From: Gemmiger formicilis
GTDB lineage: Bacteria > Bacillota > Clostridia > Oscillospirales > Ruminococcaceae
Direction: 5' to 3'
NCBI RefSeq assembly: GCF_024462815.1
Contig: NZ_JANGCG010000017.1
Coordinates: 1 to 57,983 of the forward strand
Length of the DNA: 57,983 nt
In this document: one piece after another, positions 45,309-51,652 of the stretch
Layout: the number at the start of each line of letters is the position of its first letter
Position numbering within the stretch: the stretch's first letter is position 1
Made by a program: the position numbers and the translations under genes
Notes under the pieces: model-generated
Database searches by the model: none
What the model was told of the DNA's origin: nothing
The model's input: only the letters and a program-made list of their open reading frames with translations

Positions 45309-45866
45309 TTACAAAACCCCCAGCCCGGACAGCAGGGTTTTCACGCCAATTAGAATCAGCACAATGCCGCCGATGCGCTCAGCGGGGGCGCGGTATTTGT
45401 CACCGAACATCGCGCCCACCTTGACGCCGACAGCGGACAGCAGGCAGGTGATGATGCCGATAAGCCAGGCAGCAGGCAGGATATCCACCTGCATGGCGGC
45501 AAAGCTGACGCCAACGGCAAAGGCGTCAATGCTGGTGGCCACTGCCAGCGGCAGCATGGCCTTTGCGGAATAGTCATCGTCAAGCTGCTCATCCCCGCCA
45601 AAGCTCTCCTTGACCATGTTGGTGCCGATGAGCGCCAGCAGCACAAAGGCAATCCAGGGGCCGAATTTCGTCAGCACCACGGCAAAGCGGTCGCCCAGAA
45701 AATACCCCAGCGTGGGCATCAAAAACTGGAAGCCGCCGAACCAGACGCCGCAGATCAGCGCGTGGGACAGGCTGACCTTGCGCACGGACAGCCCCTTGCA
45801 GATGGAAACCGCGAAGGCATCCATAGAAAGACTGATGGCAATCAGAATCAGGTCAAACAAAGTCAT
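45309..45866 (-). CDS. mntP: Manganese efflux pump MntP
   Basis: 185 residues, six membrane helices. The two inverted halves each carry the family Asp motif: SLSMDAFAVSICKG and ATSIDAFAVGVSFA. It exports Mn2+ and protects against manganese excess. GGAGG precedes the ATG at 45866. The upstream yybP-ykoY riboswitch, which turns genes on when Mn2+ is high, supports the assignment independently. Confidence 0.95.
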   Translation of the reverse strand: MTLFDLILIAISLSMDAFAVSICKGLSVRKVSLSHALICGVWFGGFQFLMPTLGYFLGDRFAVVLTKFGPWIAFVLLALIGTNMVKESFGGDEQLDDDYSAKAMLPLAVATSIDAFAVGVSFAAMQVDILPAAWLIGIITCLLSAVGVKVGAMFGDKYRAPAERIGGIVLILIGVKTLLSGLGVL

Positions 45867-45890
45867 GATTTTTTCCTCCGTTTTCAGGGA

Positions 45891-46030
45891 ATAAAAAAAG
45901 ACCTATCTGCCCCGTTTACGGGCAGATAAGTCTCGTCTTTTAAAGTAAAGCCAGAGCCGCAAGGCTCATTGTGTTGGCAGAACTGCGCGGCGGCTGCTCC
46001 ACCCCGCGCTGACTACTCCCTTATTGCTTT
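45891..46030 (-). promoter_or_regulatory. yybP-ykoY manganese riboswitch with terminator
   Basis: On the minus strand the aptamer has AATAAGGGAGTAG, later CTGCCAACACAATGAGCC, and closes with GACGAGACTTAT, the conserved ends of yybP-ykoY. A terminator follows: 14-bp stem (AGACTTATCTGCCC with GGGCAGATAGGTCT, plus-strand 45896-45932 area) and seven Ts. The last bases of the aptamer (AGACTTAT) are also the first of the terminator stem, so Mn2+-stabilised aptamer and terminator exclude each other: an ON switch. Confidence 0.87.
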
Positions 46031-46034
46031 CAGC

Positions 46035-46063
46035 AGTGTACCATAGCCGGGAATGTTTGTCAA
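46035..46063 (-). promoter_or_regulatory. mntP riboswitch promoter
   Basis: On the minus strand TTGACA (46063-46058), 17-bp spacer, TACACT (46040-46035). Confidence 0.88.
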
Positions 46064-46107
46064 TACGTTAGAAATAGCTAATTTGCAGCCCTCTTTACAA
46101 GCGCTTC

Positions 46108-46136
46108 TTGCATAATCCGCCATTTTAGAGTACAAT
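46108..46136 (+). promoter_or_regulatory. Promoter of the HAD-exonuclease operon
   Basis: TTGCAT (46108-46113), 17-bp spacer, TACAAT (46131-46136). The gene starts ~200 nt further on, leaving a long structured leader. Confidence 0.75.
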
Positions 46137-46198
46137 ATACGCAAGGCAATACCGCACAATTCGCGCCTGACGGCTTAAGCACCGCTACTGCGGCTACA

Positions 46199-46332
46199 AA
46201 GCACAATCTGCGTTGCAAAAATGCTCGATAATACATACCAGTATTATCTGCGCTTTTTGCTTAGCAGCTTGTACTTCTCGCTCGCCGTATCGGCACTTAG
46301 AATTATGCGGTGTTGCCACAAATCTTCACCGC
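46199..46332 (+). promoter_or_regulatory. Large structured leader or palindromic repeat element
   Basis: An imperfect hairpin of about 78 nt: ACAA, CTGC, GCAAAAA and GATAATAC on the left pair in order with GTATTATC, TTTTTGC, GCAG and TTGT on the right, around the loop ATACCA (46235-46240). A second stem GCGGTG/CACCGC (46307-46332) ends next to the ribosome-binding site of the HAD gene. It fits no riboswitch class I can name. A MITE-like repeat is the main alternative. Confidence 0.6.
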
Positions 46333-46345
46333 GGGGGAATCACCA

Positions 46346-47161
46346 ATGCAGTATAAAGTTCTGGCGCTCGATCTGGATGGGACGCTGACCAACACCGATA
46401 AAATCATCACGCCGCGCACAAAGGCTGCGCTGCAGAAGGCGGCACAGCGGGGCGTCTGCATCGTGCTGGCCAGCGGGCGGCCTACCGTCGGCATTGAGCC
46501 GCTGGCCAAAGAGCTGGAACTGGAAAAATACGGCGGCTGTATTCTGAGCTATAACGGCGGCAAAATCATCGACTGCAAAACCGGGCAGACCCTTGTACAG
46601 CACGCCTTCCCGGTGGATTTGATTGAGCCGGTCTGCACTTTCAGCCGCTACTGGAACATTGTGCCGCTGACCTATGACAAGAACGGCATTGTGACCGAGA
46701 ACCCGGACAGCCCCTACGTGCAGGAGGAGGCCCGCATCAACAAAATCCCGGTGCGCCGGGTCGAAAACCTGCCCGCTGAGGTGACCTACCCCATCAACAA
46801 GCTGCTGCTGACCGGCGACCCCGCCGATATGCCCCATGTGGAGGAGCTGATGCAGCAGGAATTTGCGGGCAAGCTCTCCATCTGCCGCAGCCAGCCGTTT
46901 TTCATTGAGACAATGCCGGTGGGTGTCGGCAAGGATACCTCGCTGGAGATGCTGCTGCGCGCCAAGGGGCTGACCGCCGCCAACCTGATGGCCTGCGGTG
47001 ACGGCTGGAACGATTTGCCGATGATACAGCTGGCCGGTATGGGCGTGGCTATGGGCAACGCGCAGCCGCCGGTTATTGCGGCTGCGGACTACCTGACCGC
47101 CGACAATGACCATGACGGCGTGGGGCTGGCCGTGGAAAAGTTTATTTTAGAGGAGATTTAA
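46346..47161 (+). CDS. Cof-type HAD-superfamily phosphatase
   Basis: 271 residues from the ATG at 46346, with GGGGGA upstream. Motif I LDLDGTLT (Asp9, Asp11), motif II LASGR, a C2 cap, and motif IV GDGWNDLPM place it in the Cof/YidA-type sugar- or nucleotide-phosphatases. VAMGNAQPPVIAAADYLT is typical of the family end. The substrate cannot be assigned. The exonuclease gene starts 3 bp after its stop. Confidence 0.92.
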   Translation: MQYKVLALDLDGTLTNTDKIITPRTKAALQKAAQRGVCIVLASGRPTVGIEPLAKELELEKYGGCILSYNGGKIIDCKTGQTLVQHAFPVDLIEPVCTFSRYWNIVPLTYDKNGIVTENPDSPYVQEEARINKIPVRRVENLPAEVTYPINKLLLTGDPADMPHVEELMQQEFAGKLSICRSQPFFIETMPVGVGKDTSLEMLLRAKGLTAANLMACGDGWNDLPMIQLAGMGVAMGNAQPPVIAAADYLTADNDHDGVGLAVEKFILEEI

Positions 47162-47164
47162 CCT

Positions 47165-48124
47165 GTGAACCTGATTGTTTTCGATTTGGAATGGAACATC
47201 GGCTACCAGCCGAAAACCTTCCTATATCACGGTACGGAATTGACGCTGCGCGGTGAAATTATTCAAATCGGCGCGGCACGTATCAATGAGCGCGGCGATG
47301 TGCTGGATACCTTTGAGGTCAATCTCCGGCCGCGCATTTTCCGAAAATTGCAGCACCATATCGCCAAGGTTACGGGTCTGTCTCAGGGCGACTTGGACGC
47401 GGGCCTGCCCATGCGGGAGGGCTTGCAGAAGTTTCTGGACTGGGCGGGGGAAGATGCCGAGCTGGCAGAGTGGGGGCTGGACGATGTGCCGGTGCTCAAG
47501 CAGAACCTGTTTCTGGTCGGGCTGGATGAGAGCTGGCCGAACCGCTGGTACGATTTGCAGCGCATCTTTTTGCAGGCCTACCCCCGCAAGGAGGGCGAGG
47601 GCCTGACGCTGGAAAGCGTGGTCGACCGGCTGGGTATCCCAAAGGAGGAGCCGTTCCACAACGCGCTGGATGATGCGCTCTACACGGCAAAAATCTGCCG
47701 CAAGCTGCCATTGGCGGAAGGGCTGGCAACCTACCCCACTGAGGAGGAGCTGCTGACCGAGGCACTGCTGGGCGCGGAGCGCGTGGGCCGCGATGTGCAG
47801 CTGTTTATGAACCGCATGGAGCATGACGATTACCGCAATGTGCCGACATTGTATCAGGCGGCCTGCCCGGAGTGCGGCGCACCGCTGCAGAATGATGAGG
47901 TCTGGCTCAAGCGCGGCAACACCGGGTACTTTACCCGCAGCACCTGCCCCTACTGCGGGCACTTCTATCTGCGCTTCAAGCTGAGCCGCCGCGACGGACT
48001 GCATTGGAGTTTTGCCCGCTGCATCGACCTCGCCACCCCCGAAGCCGACGCCCGCTGGGATAAGCAGAAGGCCGCCCTGCTGGAGCGCACAAAGCGCAAG
48101 CAGGAACGCGGCACAAGAGAATGA
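47165..48124 (+). CDS. DEDDh 3'-5' exonuclease-like protein with C-terminal zinc ribbon
   Basis: 319 residues from a GTG; AGAGGAG lies just upstream in the end of the HAD gene. The exonuclease core has FDLEW (Asp7, Glu9), EIIQIGAARI and HNALDDALYT with the catalytic His and Asp. After residue 230 a zinc ribbon follows: CPECG, then CPYCG 20 residues later, and a basic tail. The fusion of KapD/Epsilon-type exonuclease and zinc ribbon is found in clostridia; its substrate (RNA or DNA) is not evident. Confidence 0.85.
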   Translation: MNLIVFDLEWNIGYQPKTFLYHGTELTLRGEIIQIGAARINERGDVLDTFEVNLRPRIFRKLQHHIAKVTGLSQGDLDAGLPMREGLQKFLDWAGEDAELAEWGLDDVPVLKQNLFLVGLDESWPNRWYDLQRIFLQAYPRKEGEGLTLESVVDRLGIPKEEPFHNALDDALYTAKICRKLPLAEGLATYPTEEELLTEALLGAERVGRDVQLFMNRMEHDDYRNVPTLYQAACPECGAPLQNDEVWLKRGNTGYFTRSTCPYCGHFYLRFKLSRRDGLHWSFARCIDLATPEADARWDKQKAALLERTKRKQERGTRE

Positions 48125-48131
48125 GTTTGAG

Positions 48132-48162
48132 GTCTCCTTCTGATGAAGAAGGAGACTTTTTT
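48132..48162 (+). terminator. HAD-exonuclease operon terminator
   Basis: Perfect 9-bp stem GTCTCCTTC / GAAGGAGAC and six Ts. Confidence 0.93.
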
Positions 48163-48172
48163 GTTTCTGCCC

Positions 48173-48201
48173 TTGACAAACAGGCGGTTCTGCACTATGA
48201 T
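48173..48201 (+). promoter_or_regulatory. Promoter of the LysR-family gene
   Basis: TTGACA (48173-48178), 17-bp spacer, TATGAT (48196-48201), 11 bp after the preceding terminator. Confidence 0.88.
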
Positions 48202-48260
48202 TGAGAAAAGCGAAACACATTTTTTACAAAATTGCAACGGAAGCAACACGAGGTGCAAGA

Positions 48261-49121
48261 ATGGACACAGAGCGCTGGCAGATATTATTGAAGGCAATCG
48301 ACCGCGGCAGTCTGCGTGCGGCGGCGGATGAGATGGATGTCACCGTTTCCGGCATCAGCCGCAGTGTGGCAACGCTGGAAAAAGAACTTGGATTTTCGCT
48401 GCTGTACCGTGCAAAAAGCGGCGTGCAGCCCACCGAGGAGTGCCGCCAGCTTCTGCCCGCTGTGCGGGAGCTGCTGTTTGCACAGGAACGGCTGGAGCAG
48501 ACCGCGGCCAAGGTGCGCGGCGCAGACTGCGGCACGATTGTCATTGGCACGGCGTACAACTGCTATTATGAGTGGGTCACCTGTATGACGGCGGCCTTCC
48601 GCACGCGCCACCCCGGTGTGGCGGTGAAAATCGTCAACGGCACAAGCAGTGAACTGGCGGAAATGTTGCTGGATCACCGCACGGATTTTTGTTTGATCAG
48701 CCGCCGCAGCGCCATGCCGGTGTGGCTGCCCATCCGCCAGGATGAGCTGCTGGTTTTGCTGCCGAAAAGCCATCCGCTGGCCGCGCTGGACGCCGTGCCG
48801 GTGCAGCGCATGAAAACTGAGCCGTTTATTGAGAGCTACCCCGGTATGGAGACCGACATCACCCTGCTGTTTGACAAGCTGAAAACCAAGCCCAACACAA
48901 GCTATTCCACAATGGACATCACCGCCACCTACGCTATGGTGTCTGCAGGGCTGGGTATCAGCGTCAATAACGCCATCAACCACCAGCACGGCTATCCCGG
49001 TGTTGTTGAGTGCCCGATGAACCCGCCCCAGCTGATGGAAATCGGCCTTGCCTGCGGCGAAAACCTCGCCCCCGCCGCACAGGCATTTCTGGAATTTGTA
49101 AAATCCCGCCTGCCGGAATAA
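48261..49121 (+). CDS. LysR-family transcriptional regulator
   Basis: 286 residues from the ATG at 48261 behind GAGGTG; an in-frame ATG at 48201 overlaps the promoter and is rejected. N-terminal helix-turn-helix LLKAIDRGSLRAAADEMDVT then SGISRSVATLEKELGFSLL. The rest is a periplasmic-binding-like effector domain. LysR regulators usually lie divergent from their target, but the neighbours here (exonuclease upstream, degV downstream convergent) give no clear target or ligand. Confidence 0.9.
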   Translation: MDTERWQILLKAIDRGSLRAAADEMDVTVSGISRSVATLEKELGFSLLYRAKSGVQPTEECRQLLPAVRELLFAQERLEQTAAKVRGADCGTIVIGTAYNCYYEWVTCMTAAFRTRHPGVAVKIVNGTSSELAEMLLDHRTDFCLISRRSAMPVWLPIRQDELLVLLPKSHPLAALDAVPVQRMKTEPFIESYPGMETDITLLFDKLKTKPNTSYSTMDITATYAMVSAGLGISVNNAINHQHGYPGVVECPMNPPQLMEIGLACGENLAPAAQAFLEFVKSRLPE

Positions 49122-49140
49122 ACACAATGCTTATGGACTA

Positions 49141-49256
49141 TACGTAGGGCGGGGTGACTCCACCCCGCCGAAAGCCTGCGGGCAGATGACGCTTGCGGGT
49201 ACATTTTGTAGGGGGGCGGCGTCCTCGACGGCCCCGGGCGTGCCCGGCCCCTACGG
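49141..49256. repeat. Dispersed intergenic repeat, copy B
   Basis: Same block order as the element at 45091: ACGTAGGGCGGGGTGAC, AAAGCCTGCGGGCAGATGAC, TTTTGTAGGGGGGCGGCGTC, ending in GGCCCCTACGG. Same orientation. Both copies sit directly downstream of a plus-strand gene and before a minus-strand gene. Confidence 0.75.
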
Positions 49257-49315
49257 TGCAGCAAAAAAGGCAGTGCGTACCCGGGTTGCAGCCTGTTCTT
49301 GCCCTCTTACAACAA

Positions 49316-49348
49316 CAGCCGCCGCGCATTTTTCCTGCGCGGCGGCTG
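49316..49348 (-). terminator. degV terminator
   Basis: Perfect 12-bp stem (49316-49327 with 49337-49348); the minus-strand tail is TTGTTG, so it is a stable hairpin with a weak U-tract. Confidence 0.7.
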
Positions 49349-49363
49349 TACTTTGCATAGGGG

Positions 49364-50203
49364 TCAGTAGGTGATGATAATGCCCTGGTCCTGCGCGTAG
49401 AAGCTGCACAGGCCGGAGCAGGGGACAATACACACCGGGGCACCGGGCCACTTGGCCTCAATGCCGTGGTGTAGCAGCTGGGCGGCGGTCTGGTTGCCGC
49501 ACTCACTGATAAGCACCGGGTGCACGCCGTCATAGCCGTCCTCGTCCATCTGCTCCAGAATCTTCGCCAGCACGCGGGTTTCACCGCGGGTCTTGAAGTA
49601 GAAATCAATCTTGCCGTCTTGCGTGCGGCGGCCCAGCACGCGCATATTCAGGCGGCCCGCAATAAAGCCCACCACTTTGCTGACACGGCCGTTTTTGGCC
49701 AGATTGTCAAAGCTCGCCAGAGCAAACAGGATATGGGTGCTCTCGGCAAACTTTTTCAGCGCAAAGCAGATATCGTCAAAGGTCTGGTTCTCGCCAATCA
49801 GCTTGTTAGCAAGCTCGGCTGCACCGGCCAGCGCGCCGGAGCAGCTGAGCGTGTCCAGCACAAAAATCTTCTTTTCGGGGTGTTCCTCCAGCACCATTGC
49901 GCGGGCGGCCATAGCGGCGTTGTAGCTGCCGGAGAGGTTGCTGCTGATGGTAAAGGCAAACACATTGTCCGCCTGCAGGAAATACTCGGCCCACTCCTCG
50001 GGGCTGGGGCAGGCGGTGGTGCTGGCACCGTTATAGTCGGTCATGGCCTGCAGCATCTGCTGGGTGTTCAGGGTGGCAAGATCCACGTACTCGCGCTCGC
50101 CAACGCGGATTTTAAACGGTACAAGGGCAAACTGCACGCCGGGTGCGGGATGCGCAAGCTCACGGATTTCGCAGGAGCTATCGGATACAATCATCCATGC
50201 CAT
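49364..50203 (-). CDS. DegV-family fatty-acid-binding protein
   Basis: 279 residues. DegV proteins bind a long-chain fatty acid between two domains and, as FakB, present it to the FakA kinase. SDSSCEI at the N-terminus, STTACPSPEEW, TISSNLSGSYNAA and the conserved RVSKVVGFIAGRLNMR loop match. The first ATG (50203) has GGAGG 9 nt upstream. Single gene with its own promoter. No FakA (Dak2-like) gene is in the window. Confidence 0.92.
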   Translation of the reverse strand: MAWMIVSDSSCEIRELAHPAPGVQFALVPFKIRVGEREYVDLATLNTQQMLQAMTDYNGASTTACPSPEEWAEYFLQADNVFAFTISSNLSGSYNAAMAARAMVLEEHPEKKIFVLDTLSCSGALAGAAELANKLIGENQTFDDICFALKKFAESTHILFALASFDNLAKNGRVSKVVGFIAGRLNMRVLGRRTQDGKIDFYFKTRGETRVLAKILEQMDEDGYDGVHPVLISECGNQTAAQLLHHGIEAKWPGAPVCIVPCSGLCSFYAQDQGIIITY

Positions 50204-50252
50204 GTGGCAGGACCTCCGTTCTGTGATAGATAGTCACGATATTCTTACCTAT

Positions 50253-50281
50253 ATTATAGGTGCGCGGCGCAGATGCGTCAA
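50253..50281 (-). promoter_or_regulatory. degV promoter
   Basis: On the minus strand TTGACG (50281-50276), 17-bp spacer, TATAAT (50258-50253). Confidence 0.9.
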
Positions 50282-50328
50282 GTTTATTTTTCTGTCCTTA
50301 AAAAGTTGTAAAACATTTTCACGGGCAC

Positions 50329-50357
50329 TTGTACCCGCACGGATTCCGGCGTATAAT
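50329..50357 (+). promoter_or_regulatory. Promoter of the SGNH hydrolase gene
   Basis: TTGTAC (50329-50334), 17-bp spacer, TATAAT (50352-50357). Confidence 0.85.
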
Positions 50358-50397
50358 ATGTAGGACTAGATTTTATGAAGAAAGAATTGGAGCTTGT

Positions 50398-51399
50398 ATG
50401 GCTGATTTTTATACCTATCGCAATGAGGTTGCGGGCAAACGCCGCAGGCGCAAAATATTTCTGGCGCTGACTGTGATTCTGGCACTGCTCTGCGCCGCAG
50501 TCGGGCTGTTCTGGTTTGGCCGCGGCGAGACAGCTGCCGCTCCGGCAACAACCCCCGCGCCCACTCAGGAGCCTACCGCTGCCCCCACCGAGACCCCGGC
50601 CCCCGCGCAGGAGACCGCCGCCGAGCCGCAGCGCATCCTGCCCAATGTGGATACCGCCGCATGGGATAAAAGCGAGGCGGTGCCCGCCACCATTGACACG
50701 GAATACCTCAACACCGACCACCGTATGGTGGCGGTGCCGATGCTGGGCACTGTGACCAACAGCTATTTTGACACGGTCACCTTTGCCGGGGACAGCATTG
50801 CTTCCGGCCTTGGCATCTATGACACCGGCTACCACAACGCCCACTATGCCACCTACGTCAGCGCGGGCGTGCAGACCTTCGTCAATAATGTCAGCGTCAA
50901 GAACGCCGTGACCGGCGCGACCGAAACCCCGATGGAGACCATCGCGGCCAGCCAGCCGGACTACCTGTATATCCTTGTCGGCACCAACAATCTGGTGGTG
51001 CAGGGCAGCGAGGAGAGCTTTATCGCTTACTATGAGCGCCTGATTGATATGCTGCGCGAGCAACTGAACCCGGGTGTGATTATCTATATTCAGGCCATCC
51101 CCGGTGTGCAGGAGGACGTTGTGGACTCCAAGCCCGGGCTGGACAACACCCGCATTGCAACGGCCAATGACCTGCTGGCCAATATGGCACTGCGCAAGGG
51201 CTGCTACTACATCAACATCCGCGAGGCACTGACCAACCCCGCGGACGGCAGCCAGATTGATGACTATGCCACCAAGGACGGCGTGCATTTCAACGCCGCG
51301 GGCTACCGCGCATGGGCCGAGTATCTGGCCACCCACACGGTGTGGAACCGCCGCAGCGTTTACAGCGGCGAGAACCCCTATTATATTTACGGCGCATAA
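50398..51399 (+). CDS. Membrane-anchored SGNH/GDSL hydrolase
   Basis: 333 residues from the ATG at 50398; a longer frame from 50329 starts inside the promoter. A basic KRRRRK segment and one helix (about 18-39) anchor it, a Pro/Thr/Ala/Glu linker (about 43-75) follows, then the extracellular SGNH domain: FAGDSIASG (block I, about 128-136), VGTNN (block III) and DGVHFN (block V, about 294-299). It probably removes acyl groups from surface glycans or peptidoglycan. The target is unknown; it might oppose the MBOAT system at 28-31 kb. Confidence 0.87.
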   Translation: MADFYTYRNEVAGKRRRRKIFLALTVILALLCAAVGLFWFGRGETAAAPATTPAPTQEPTAAPTETPAPAQETAAEPQRILPNVDTAAWDKSEAVPATIDTEYLNTDHRMVAVPMLGTVTNSYFDTVTFAGDSIASGLGIYDTGYHNAHYATYVSAGVQTFVNNVSVKNAVTGATETPMETIAASQPDYLYILVGTNNLVVQGSEESFIAYYERLIDMLREQLNPGVIIYIQAIPGVQEDVVDSKPGLDNTRIATANDLLANMALRKGCYYINIREALTNPADGSQIDDYATKDGVHFNAAGYRAWAEYLATHTVWNRRSVYSGENPYYIYGA

Positions 51400-51420
51400 A
51401 ACCGGCTGCATTACACAAAT

Positions 51421-51465
51421 CCCCCGCAAGGTGTAAAAAGTACCTTGCAGGGGACTTTTTTTATG
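51421..51465 (+). terminator. Terminator of the SGNH hydrolase gene
   Basis: CCCC-GCAAGGT / ACCTTGC-GGGG stem with one bulged A, then seven Ts. Confidence 0.9.
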
Positions 51466-51558
51466 CAGCTGTACGAAAAAACACTCGATTTATGTCGAAG
51501 TTGTACAAATCAGGCAGGTAACATACGAAAATTTTAGCAGAATATTACACAAAAGACC

Positions 51559-51587
51559 TTGAAATTCGCATAAGAAACAGGTAATAT
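51559..51587 (+). promoter_or_regulatory. glg operon promoter
   Basis: TTGAAA (51559-51564), 17-bp spacer, TAATAT (51582-51587). The leader is about 60 nt. Confidence 0.8.
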
Positions 51588-51652
51588 AGGTATAGAGATT
51601 ATACAGAGTCGGTGCACTGTACCCGGCGCACTGCTACTCAAAAGGGGAGATT

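Noticed and set aside
46221..46388. 55-codon ORF beginning MLDNTYQYYLRFLLSSLYF, a possible small hydrophobic peptide
   Set aside because: It has no ribosome-binding site, lies within the large hairpin and runs out of frame into the HAD gene. The palindromic structure explains the open frame better.
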